From Eubacterium sp. (GTDB taxonomy: Bacteria > Bacillota > Clostridia > Oscillospirales > Acutalibacteraceae), in NCBI GenBank assembly GCA_017543415.1, contig JAFYGD010000199.1, positions 1 through 13,197 on the forward strand: a stretch of DNA of 13,197 nt, written 5' to 3'. Under the pieces are notes generated by a model that searched no databases, was not told where the DNA came from, and saw nothing but the letters and a program-made list of their open reading frames with translations. Positions 7,673 through 13,197 of the stretch are shown here, piece by piece; positions within the stretch are counted from its first letter, which is position 1; every line of letters starts with the position of its first letter. The translations under genes were made by a program, and so were the position numbers.

Positions 7673-10393
7673 ATGAAAAAGCTTGTATCATTATTTTTAG
7701 CTGTGCTTATGCTTTTTACAAGTATGAGTACGGGCCTTTGCGCCTTTGCCGATAATACTCCGTATGTTGATAACGAAGGCTATTACCACCGTATTTCTTT
7801 CGGTGAGTATATTACCTTTGATACGGATTACCAAAGGGTGTTGAACGAAGTGTATCAGCACTTTATGAATCACGATACCTCTTTTACCGTAATGTACGCA
7901 ACAAGCAATACGGATTATGCTTATACTGATACAAATCAGTTCGATTTTGCAATAGAAAAGGTATGGAATAAAATCGAAAAGGACGTTGTTACCCTGCCTG
8001 AATTTACGCAGGGTAAGGAGTTTGCGGGAGCAGGCGATTACCTTTATTCCACAATCGGTAATCTGACGGTTAACCCCATGCTCTATGTTCCTTCGGGCGA
8101 CGCTGCCGAAGGCAGCGTCCGCTATTATCCCTATAAGTTTACTATTTCAAATATTGAATATTTTTCAAATCCCGAGTGGGAGCAGGAGGTAGCAGCGTTT
8201 GCCGAAGCTTTTTCGGAAAGATACCTCAGCCCCGCAATGACCGATTATGAAAAGGTTAAAACAATTTATGATTTCGTAGTCCGTAATACCGAATATGACT
8301 ATGAGGTATTTAACGGTGAGTACCGTCCGGGAAGCGAAAGGTACAGAATAGCTCATTCCGCCTACGGCGCGCTTTACGGAAATCTGCTTAAAGATAATAA
8401 CTATAATTACGATATTGCGGAAAAAACCATAGCCCGCGGTGAAAAGATTATTATAAAACCCAACCAGGGGCTCGCCGTTTGTGAAGGCTTTTCAAAGCTC
8501 TTCCGCTATCTCTGCGTTTATAACGGAATTCCGTGTCGGATTGTTGACGGCGATTATGCTGCCGACAGCGGCAGGGAAAGCGACCCTCACGAATGGAATT
8601 ACGTTTATCTTGACGATTCCACAGCCGAGGGTGCACGCTGGTTCCAGGTGGATACAACCTACACGTCAAATAAGTCTTACAAGGAAATAGATTTGAATAA
8701 TTACGATTATTTCCTCCGCGGCAGAGGCTCTGTTCATTTCGGAATAAAAGAGCATCAGCAGCCGTACTATGACGGTATGGATTCCTTGAAGCCGCAGCTT
8801 TATGAATGGGATTTACCTGAAAATCAGTCCTCGTATTCAGATTACGGCTTCCAGGATGTCAGCTTCAGCGAAGCCGAGGGCGTTGTTTATAATGCAATTA
8901 TTATGCGAGTTACGGATTACGGCGGCGAAACAGGGGAAAGAACCTCGTTTATTTATACCGATTCCCGGAGCGCGCAAAGGCTTGAGCTTGACGTTGATGA
9001 AAACGGCAACAGAAGCCTTTATGCAACTGCGGTTGACGGATTTGTTTATAACGGTCATTACGCCGTTTATTCCGCAATAATTCCTTATGTAGTAGATGAA
9101 GAAATCAAGACGGACAGCCGTATTACCGCAATGGATATAGGCACCTACACTATTGATATTAACGGCGCAAACTCAACCTCTTATAACCCTTCGTTTAAAA
9201 TAACCCCGCTTGATATGAGCAACGGCAGCAACTACGATTTGGAGCATTTCCAAAGCTCTGCTACTTACAGGGGACGCGAGCTGCCCGAGCCCGAGGTTAC
9301 GATTATTGACAGCTTCGGCAAAGAGCTTGTAAGCGCAACTGACTTTGATATTGAATACTATAATTCTTCGGGTGCACAGGTTGCCGCACCGAAGGATTTG
9401 GGAAACTATACAATCAAAATTGTATTTAAAGGCAATTACAAGGGCGTTTATTCTCATAGCTTTGTTGTTGAAAAAATAAAGCTTTCCCTTGTAACTAACG
9501 ATAGTGTCTATGCTTTACCCTACTATCCTAAAGCAATACGCGAATCGTTTTCACAGCCCATACACGGAGCAGAGGATTATATAACCTCTTATCAGGCCTT
9601 CGGCGTAGCGCTTAAAAAAGGCGTTGATTTCACTGCAACGTCTGACGGCAATCTTGATTACGGTACTAATGTACGTTATATGACCATTACCGGTATTGAC
9701 AGCGCAAAATCTCTTACCTTCGGCGGCGCGCAGTACAGCCGTAAAGTAGGCTATACGGTTGAAACAAAGTTTGATATATCCGATAAGACAAAGCTCAACT
9801 TACCTATTGCAGATACCAATACAACAAATAAGCATTACTATACGGGTAAACCGATTACCCCAACTAAATTTGATGTTATTGATAAGTATCTTGTTCAGGG
9901 CAAGGATTATAAAATTGTCGGCTATGAGAATAATACCAATGTCGGCGACGCTTACGTTATTATTCAGGGAATTAACGGTTGTACCGGTAAGCTTAAGTTA
10001 AGCTTTGCAATTAACCCCGCAAAGCCCGAAGAAAGCGGTTCCGGAGGCTCCGGCGGCTCGGGAGGCTCCGGCGGTTCAGGCGGAGCGGTAGTTAAAAACA
10101 TTACCCTATATTCTTCTGTAATTTCAAAGCTTGTTCGCGGTAAAAAGAGTTTTACCGTCAAATGGTCGCCTGTAAAGGGAGACGTAACGGGCTATAAAAT
10201 ACAGTACAGTACAAGTGCAAAATTTAAAAAATCAAAAACCGTTACAGTAAAAGGCGCAAAAGCAAAATCAAAAACCGTTAAAAAGCTTAAGGCAAAAAAG
10301 AAATATTATGTAAGAATAAGAACATATTTTGTTTACGCCGGTAAAACCTATACAACCCCGTGGAGTGCTAAAAAGTCGGTTAAAACGAAATAA
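7673..10393 (+). CDS. Large secreted transglutaminase-like protein with Ig-like repeats and C-terminal Fn3 module
   Basis: The 906-residue product has a signal peptide with likely cleavage after AFA (residue 26). A transglutaminase-like (papain-fold) domain spans about 190-335, with the triad Cys270 (GLAVCEGFSKL), His306 (DPHEWNYV) and Asp327 (WFQVDTTY). Bacterial members of this fold are often peptidases or peptide cross-linking enzymes; which applies here is unknown. Repeats with YRGRELPEPEV...GNYKG (about 532-602) and YYTGKPITPT...NNTNVGDAYV (about 721-785) resemble the Ig-like repeats of clostridial surface proteins; the stretch between them looks like a degenerate copy. A Gly/Ser linker (788-804) precedes a very Lys-rich fibronectin-III-like module (about 807-906). 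There is no LPXTG or SLH anchor, so retention at the wall may rely on the basic C-terminus (inference). The gene is monocistronic, with its own promoter and terminator. Confidence 0.9.
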   Translation: MKKLVSLFLAVLMLFTSMSTGLCAFADNTPYVDNEGYYHRISFGEYITFDTDYQRVLNEVYQHFMNHDTSFTVMYATSNTDYAYTDTNQFDFAIEKVWNKIEKDVVTLPEFTQGKEFAGAGDYLYSTIGNLTVNPMLYVPSGDAAEGSVRYYPYKFTISNIEYFSNPEWEQEVAAFAEAFSERYLSPAMTDYEKVKTIYDFVVRNTEYDYEVFNGEYRPGSERYRIAHSAYGALYGNLLKDNNYNYDIAEKTIARGEKIIIKPNQGLAVCEGFSKLFRYLCVYNGIPCRIVDGDYAADSGRESDPHEWNYVYLDDSTAEGARWFQVDTTYTSNKSYKEIDLNNYDYFLRGRGSVHFGIKEHQQPYYDGMDSLKPQLYEWDLPENQSSYSDYGFQDVSFSEAEGVVYNAIIMRVTDYGGETGERTSFIYTDSRSAQRLELDVDENGNRSLYATAVDGFVYNGHYAVYSAIIPYVVDEEIKTDSRITAMDIGTYTIDINGANSTSYNPSFKITPLDMSNGSNYDLEHFQSSATYRGRELPEPEVTIIDSFGKELVSATDFDIEYYNSSGAQVAAPKDLGNYTIKIVFKGNYKGVYSHSFVVEKIKLSLVTNDSVYALPYYPKAIRESFSQPIHGAEDYITSYQAFGVALKKGVDFTATSDGNLDYGTNVRYMTITGIDSAKSLTFGGAQYSRKVGYTVETKFDISDKTKLNLPIADTNTTNKHYYTGKPITPTKFDVIDKYLVQGKDYKIVGYENNTNVGDAYVIIQGINGCTGKLKLSFAINPAKPEESGSGGSGGSGGSGGSGGAVVKNITLYSSVISKLVRGKKSFTVKWSPVKGDVTGYKIQYSTSAKFKKSKTVTVKGAKAKSKTVKKLKAKKKYYVRIRTYFVYAGKTYTTPWSAKKSVKTK
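10034..10084 (+). repeat. Gly-Gly-Ser codon repeat encoding a flexible linker
   Basis: An imperfect 9-base unit (GGA/GGC GGC/GGT TCC/TCG/TCA) recurs about five times, encoding GSGGSGGSGGSGGSGG. Codons vary between copies (alternating GGAGGCTCC and GGCGGCTCG-like units), so the protein sequence looks conserved rather than freshly duplicated DNA. It joins the Ig-like repeats to the C-terminal module of the secreted protein. Confidence 0.9.
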
Positions 10394-10396
10394 ATC

Positions 10397-10421
10397 AAGG
10401 GAGGCTGCGCCTCCCTTTTTT
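10397..10421 (+). terminator. Rho-independent terminator after the transglutaminase-like gene
   Basis: GGGAGGC (10399-10405) pairs perfectly with GCCTCCC (10409-10415) around TGC, extended by AA/TT, and followed by six T. It begins 4 bases after the stop codon. Confidence 0.95.
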
Positions 10422-10448
10422 ATACAAAAAATTCACCCCGAATATAAT
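10421..10448 (+). promoter_or_regulatory. Probable promoter of endoA
   Basis: A consensus -10 TATAAT (10443-10448) is preceded by TATACA (10421-10426) as a weak -35 at 16 bases. Together with the strong terminator just upstream, this suggests endoA is transcribed on its own with a leader of about 60 bases. Confidence 0.5.
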
Positions 10449-10466
10449 GAAATAGGATGTTTAAAT

Positions 10467-10483
10467 TTTACAAAAAATGTAAA
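10467..10483. repeat. Inverted repeat in the endoA leader
   Basis: TTTACA (10467-10472) and TGTAAA (10478-10483) form a perfect 6-base inverted repeat around five A, located 34 bases before the endoA start. It may be an operator or a weak RNA hairpin. TTTACA could instead be a -35, but the nearest -10-like TATTAT (10487) is only 14 bases away, which is too close. Confidence 0.5.
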
Positions 10484-10517
10484 CACTATTATCAGAAATA
10501 AATAAAGGGTGGTAAAA

Positions 10518-10859
10518 ATGAATGTAAAACGCGGCGATATTTTTTACGCCGATTTAAGCCCTGTTGTCGGCTCGGAGCAGGGAGGAGTTCGCCCTGTGCT
10601 GATAGTACAAAACGACGTTGGCAACAGATTTTCGCCAACAGTTATTGCCGCGGCAATAACCTCGCGCCAGGATAAAAACAATCTGCCTACTCATATTGAG
10701 GTGGACGCAAGGGGCTGCGGTCTTTCAAAGGACAGCGTTGTTCTGCTTGAACAGGTAAGAACAATTGATAAGCAGCGCCTGCGTGAAAAAATGGGGGCGC
10801 TTGATACAAGCGATATGGGCAAGGTTAACGAAGCGCTGTCCGTATCCTTTGGCTTATAA
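10518..10859 (+). CDS. EndoA/MazF-family mRNA interferase toxin, without adjacent antitoxin
   Basis: The 113-residue product is very close in sequence to B. subtilis EndoA (NdoA/MazF), an RNase that cuts single-stranded mRNA at UACAU sites and arrests growth when free of its antitoxin. RGDIFYADLSPVVGSEQGG and RPVLIVQND form the N-terminal SH3-like barrel, and the catalytic pair Arg25 and Thr48 of EndoA are both kept at the same positions. LPTHIEVDA and LLEQVRTIDKQRL also match the family. ATG 10518 is chosen because AAAGGGTGG (10504-10512) sits 5 bases upstream; a GTG at 10509 lies inside that site. No MazE/EndoAI-like gene fits in the 124 bases upstream, and the convergent gene downstream is unrelated. 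The target sequence of this protein is inferred from the family. Confidence 0.94.
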   Translation: MNVKRGDIFYADLSPVVGSEQGGVRPVLIVQNDVGNRFSPTVIAAAITSRQDKNNLPTHIEVDARGCGLSKDSVVLLEQVRTIDKQRLREKMGALDTSDMGKVNEALSVSFGL

Positions 10860-10869
10860 TAATGAGTAG

Positions 10870-10902
10870 GGGAGGGTCTCTGACCCTCCCGTTGTTATTT
10901 TA
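10870..10902. terminator. Shared terminator hairpin between convergent endoA and NagZ-like gene
   Basis: GGGAGGGTC (10870-10878) and GACCCTCCC (10882-10890) form a perfect 9-base stem with a TCT loop, midway between the two convergent stops. The plus-strand tail, GTTGTTATTTTATT, is T-rich; on the minus strand the tail is less T-rich. It probably ends endoA transcripts and may block read-through from both sides. Confidence 0.85.
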
Positions 10903-12013
10903 TTATTCCGTATTTAAGCTTCATTCTTAAAATCCTGCGAACGCTTGCGTTAATGCGTTTTTTGCTTATTTTACCGCTTTTAACCGCTTTGTAAATTGCG
11001 TTTACCGCCGTAACGCCGTAGCCCGTGCAAAGCATATCGTTGCCCGCCTGAACCGCCTTAACCGCAAGCTTTTTATCGTTGCCTACAAAGTCGCGTGCTG
11101 CCGCCATGGTAAGCGAATCCGTCATAATTACGCCCTTGTAGCCAAGCTCTTTTCTTAAATAGGTGTGAACCTTTTTGGAGATGGAAGCGGGGTTCTTTTT
11201 ATCAAAAGCGTTAATTATATCGTGGTTAACAAGTATCATCGGTGCGCCCGCCTTAATTCCCGCCCTGAACGGCTTAAGGTCGCGCTTTTCATATGTGCTC
11301 CTTTTGCGCCTGTCGCGTATAATATCGGTGTGCGTGTTGCCGTTTCCGCCGTAGCCGGGGAAGTGCTTAAGACAGCAGACCTCGCTGTTTTTGTTAAACT
11401 CCGTTACTACGGCTTTAACAAATTTTGCGTTCTTTTTTGCGCTTGTTGAATATGCGCGGTATGCAATGTAGTTGCTCGCCTTGTAAGGCGTGTCCGCAAC
11501 GGGAGCCAAATCCGTGTTGATTCCGAGCTTTTTAAGGAACGCGCTCTTTTCCGCGCTGTCGGCTTTGACCGCCTCAATTCCTCCGTTGTTTTTAAGGTAT
11601 TTGGGCGAAGGGAAGGGTTCGTTTCTGAACTGACTGAACTTTGAAACGCGGTTTATGTAACCGCCCTCCTCGTCAACGGCAATCAGCATATTTACTTTTG
11701 AAACACTTTGCCAGCCCTTAATCTTCTTTTTAATGCTTTTCGGCGTAGCTTTTTCAAATGAGTTCGCAAAAAGCAGGTAACCGCCGAACTGGTATTTTTC
11801 CTGCGTTGCCTTTGCGTCTGCGGGAACGTCGTAGAGAATCATCTGCGCAACTTTTTCTTTGAGCGTCATTTCCCTCATTATTTCGTCAATGCGCGCCTCA
11901 ATCTTTTCCTCTTCGCTTATTTCAGGCTCCGCAGCTTCATCGGCGTAGGCAATTGCCCCCGTGCTGAATATAAGGCATATTGCAAGCAGTATACTTAAAA
12001 TCTTTTTTGTCAT
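10895..12013 (-). CDS. Exported GH3 protein of the beta-N-acetylhexosaminidase (NagZ-like) type
   Basis: The 372-residue product has a signal peptide with likely cleavage after AYA (residue 24), an acidic linker, then a single-domain GH3 barrel. LKEKVAQMIL, DEEGG (114-118), GINTDLAPVADT, KHFPGYGG (216-223) and GVIMTDSLTM, with nucleophile Asp299, are all NagZ-type signatures. Such enzymes release beta-N-acetylglucosamine from peptidoglycan or chitin-like glycans; being exported suggests wall turnover or scavenging. The usual Asp-x-His dyad after KHFPG reads Asn226-Thr-His228 here, so His is kept but its Asp partner is Asn. No C-terminal sandwich domain is present, normal for NagZ. AAGGGG, overlapping the dut stop, is its ribosome site, 12 bases after dut. 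The C-terminus is Lys/Arg-rich. Confidence 0.92.
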   Translation of the reverse strand: MTKKILSILLAICLIFSTGAIAYADEAAEPEISEEEKIEARIDEIMREMTLKEKVAQMILYDVPADAKATQEKYQFGGYLLFANSFEKATPKSIKKKIKGWQSVSKVNMLIAVDEEGGYINRVSKFSQFRNEPFPSPKYLKNNGGIEAVKADSAEKSAFLKKLGINTDLAPVADTPYKASNYIAYRAYSTSAKKNAKFVKAVVTEFNKNSEVCCLKHFPGYGGNGNTHTDIIRDRRKRSTYEKRDLKPFRAGIKAGAPMILVNHDIINAFDKKNPASISKKVHTYLRKELGYKGVIMTDSLTMAAARDFVGNDKKLAVKAVQAGNDMLCTGYGVTAVNAIYKAVKSGKISKKRINASVRRILRMKLKYGIIK

Positions 12014-12025
12014 ATTCTTAGCCCC

Positions 12026-12535
12026 TTATTTTGTTGTGCTTCCGAAACCGCCGTCTCTTACTCCGTCTGCACTGTCGTCAACGGTAATTCCGAACTGTGT
12101 AAATATTCCCTGTGCAAAGCCGTCGCCTGCGTTAAGGCAAACCTCGTGTCCCTCGTCGTGCGCGTCACATGAAACCTTAATCATAATGTGACCTTCGTTT
12201 GAGGAGTTGAAATAATCGCTGTCAATTATACCTACTGTATTATCAAGCTGTACTCTGTGTTTAAACCCGAGTCCCGAACGGGGGAAAACTGAAAGAACCC
12301 AGCCCGTATCAATCTTTGCGCGTATTCCCGTGGGAATAAGGGTTGATTCGCCCTGCTTTAAAGTAATGCCCGCAGGCGCGTAAAAATCATATCCCGCCGA
12401 GCCTGAAGTAGCTCTTTTCGGCAGCTTGATTCCGTCGTATATTTCCTTAATGTTTTCGCTTTCGGGAAACGCCTTAAGCCAGTCTGCCTCAAACTGTTCG
12501 TATTTAACTTTCATAAATTTTGCAATCTTTTCCAT
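12026..12535 (-). CDS. dut: dUTP diphosphatase (dUTPase)
   Basis: dUTPase hydrolyses dUTP to dUMP and pyrophosphate, keeping uracil out of DNA and supplying dUMP for dTMP. All five motifs of the trimeric family appear in the 169-residue product: SAGYDFYAP (46-54), PRSGLG (85-90), the GIIDSDYF region with Asp105 (102-109), AGDGFAQGIF (136-145) and the C-terminal RDGGFGSTT arm (160-168). It is about 20-25 residues longer than the typical ~145, owing to an N-terminal extension (about 1-36) before the first barrel strand. The start at ATG 12535 is chosen for the AAGGAG site 7 bases upstream (12543-12548 on the plus strand); an earlier in-frame ATG at 12565 would lie upstream of that site and over the promoter. 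It is the first gene of a two-gene operon with the NagZ-like gene. Confidence 0.95.
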   Translation of the reverse strand: MEKIAKFMKVKYEQFEADWLKAFPESENIKEIYDGIKLPKRATSGSAGYDFYAPAGITLKQGESTLIPTGIRAKIDTGWVLSVFPRSGLGFKHRVQLDNTVGIIDSDYFNSSNEGHIMIKVSCDAHDEGHEVCLNAGDGFAQGIFTQFGITVDDSADGVRDGGFGSTTK

Positions 12536-12555
12536 GGCTAATCTCCTTTTAAAAT

Positions 12556-12584
12556 ATCTTATCATATTTAATCCCTGTAATCAA
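12556..12584 (-). promoter_or_regulatory. Promoter of the dut operon
   Basis: Read on the minus strand, TTGATT (12584-12579) and TAAGAT (12561-12556) are 17 bases apart, giving a start near 12549 and a very short leader. It overlaps the codons of the rejected longer dut start, which supports ATG 12535. Confidence 0.6.
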
Positions 12585-12595
12585 TAACTAACCGA

Positions 12596-12624
12596 TTGAA
12601 AAATCCATCTCCGTATGTTACAAT
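12596..12624 (+). promoter_or_regulatory. Promoter of the secreted GH43-like gene
   Basis: TTGAAA (12596-12601) and TACAAT (12619-12624) are 17 bases apart, followed by an AAAGGAG ribosome site at 12638-12644, 8 bases before ATG 12653. It is back to back with the dut promoter: the two -35 boxes are only 11 bases apart. Confidence 0.75.
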
Positions 12625-12652
12625 GATTTTATAGTGTAAAGGAGTTTTTCGT

Positions 12653-13197
12653 ATGAAAAAAGTACTATCGGTAATGCTTGCCGCAGTTATGGCGCTAACC
12701 CTGTTTCCGCTAAACGCCCTTGCGGCAGACGAATATCAGAATAACGACGTAAGGCATGTTGTAATTCATGACCCCTCAATAGTTAAAAGCGAGGAGGGAG
12801 TGTATTATTCAGTCGGCTCCCATATGGGTATGGGTAAAAGCACGGATTTGATTAACTGGGAAGGGCTCGGCTTCTCTCTGGAGGGCGATTCTTACCTTGC
12901 TCCCGCAGGCGGCAGCTGGAAGGATACCCTTGCCGAGCCGCTTGAATGGTGCATGAAGTATCAGCGCGTTGCAATTAATGATGACGGAACTCATATTTAC
13001 GACGATTCAAATTATCAGTACAACTGCTGGGCTAACTGTATAATTTATAACAGCACTATGGGCAAATACTGCCTTTACGGCTGCTGCTCCGTCTGGGGTA
13101 CAACCGCGTCAGCAATCTGGCTTTGCGTTTCGGATAATATTGAAGGTCCCTATGAGTATGTTGCTACGCTCCTTGAAAGCGGAATTACAAGTAAACA
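12653..13197 (+). CDS. Secreted GH43-like five-bladed beta-propeller protein, N-terminal part (3' end outside window)
   Basis: The frame starts at ATG 12653 and remains open through the window end (181 codons). A signal peptide (MKKVLSVML start, likely cleavage after ALA, residue 24) shows export. The mature protein begins with VIHDPSIV, where Asp40 matches the catalytic-base Asp of GH43 propellers, then GVYYSVGS, STDLINW and later GKYC-LYG and EGPYEY segments that mark successive propeller blades in GH43 arabinanases/xylosidases. It probably acts on arabinan- or xylan-type polysaccharide, but specificity is unknown. The blade where family members usually have WAPD reads CWANC (125-129), so the usual pKa-tuning Asp seems absent. 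Seven Cys occur within residues 100-158, unusual for an exported protein. A C-terminal binding module, common in such proteins, cannot be judged here. Confidence 0.82.
   Translation, partial: MKKVLSVMLAAVMALTLFPLNALAADEYQNNDVRHVVIHDPSIVKSEEGVYYSVGSHMGMGKSTDLINWEGLGFSLEGDSYLAPAGGSWKDTLAEPLEWCMKYQRVAINDDGTHIYDDSNYQYNCWANCIIYNSTMGKYCLYGCCSVWGTTASAIWLCVSDNIEGPYEYVATLLESGITSK

Noticed and set aside
10034..10084. Short direct repeats, considered as a CRISPR or minisatellite
   Set aside because: Units are 9 bases, in frame, with codon variation, and encode a Gly/Ser linker.
10467..10492. TTTACA / TATTAT as the endoA promoter
   Set aside because: The spacer is only 14 bases; the TATAAT at 10443 is a better -10.
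10509..10517. GTG start for endoA
   Set aside because: It lies within the ribosome binding site of ATG 10518, and EndoA homologues begin at the later Met.
10394..10517. Possible MazE/EndoAI antitoxin ORF before endoA
   Set aside because: The gap holds a terminator, a promoter and a leader; no start plus open frame of useful length fits.
12536..12565. Longer dut start at 12565
   Set aside because: It lies upstream of a good ribosome site for ATG 12535 and its codons overlap the dut -10 box.
12809..12994. 61-codon minus-strand frame
   Set aside because: It is antisense to the GH43-like gene, with no ribosome site or recognisable features.

Overview
The window looks like chromosomal DNA of a low-to-mid GC, Gram-positive, gut-type anaerobe of the Clostridia (Oscillospiraceae/Lachnospiraceae-like; I cannot name a species). 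Supporting signs are AGGAGG-type ribosome binding sites, TTGACA/TATAAT promoters, a Bacillus-type EndoA toxin, a lipoprotein signal, several exported proteins with short Lys-rich signal peptides, and many carbohydrate-active enzymes. There are no tRNAs, rRNAs, transposases, integrases, phage genes or CRISPR arrays, so the window is ordinary, carbohydrate-oriented chromosome rather than an obvious mobile island.

Layout. (1) 1-3504, plus strand: a tightly packed unit made of the C-terminal part of a GH2 beta-galactosidase, holo-ACP synthase (acpS), the bifunctional NAD(P)HX repair enzyme (nnr) and a small predicted lipoprotein. A terminator-like hairpin lies inside the signal-peptide coding region of the lipoprotein. 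(2) 3505-7610, plus strand: a promoter with a cre-like operator drives a cytoplasmic GH3 beta-glucosidase-type enzyme and, 15-18 bases downstream, an exported LCAT-like alpha/beta hydrolase. The unit ends in a clear terminator. (3) 7612-10421, plus strand: a single gene with its own promoter and terminator, encoding a large secreted transglutaminase-fold protein with Ig-like repeats, a Gly/Ser linker and a basic C-terminal fibronectin-like module. (4) 10421-10890: a lone EndoA/MazF RNase toxin gene without an adjacent antitoxin. (5) 12584-10895, minus strand: dUTPase (dut) followed by an exported NagZ-like GH3 protein. (6) 12596-13197, plus strand: the start of a secreted GH43-like protein, divergent from dut and cut by the window end.

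How the genes fit together. The glycosidases (GH2, two GH3, GH43) and the exported hydrolase suggest plant or host glycan use, with the cre-like site pointing to CcpA-type glucose repression of the beta-glucosidase operon. acpS, nnr, dut and endoA are housekeeping or stress genes. The order acpS - nnr - lipoprotein ... endoA resembles the conserved Firmicutes block acpS - ydcC - alr - ndoAI - ndoA of Bacillus subtilis, with alr and the antitoxin missing and about 7 kb of secreted/carbohydrate genes in their place. That comparison, the solo toxin, the embedded hairpin, and altered active-site motifs in the NagZ-like and GH43-like proteins are the points most worth a second look. I do not see a clear new multi-gene defence or mobile system.
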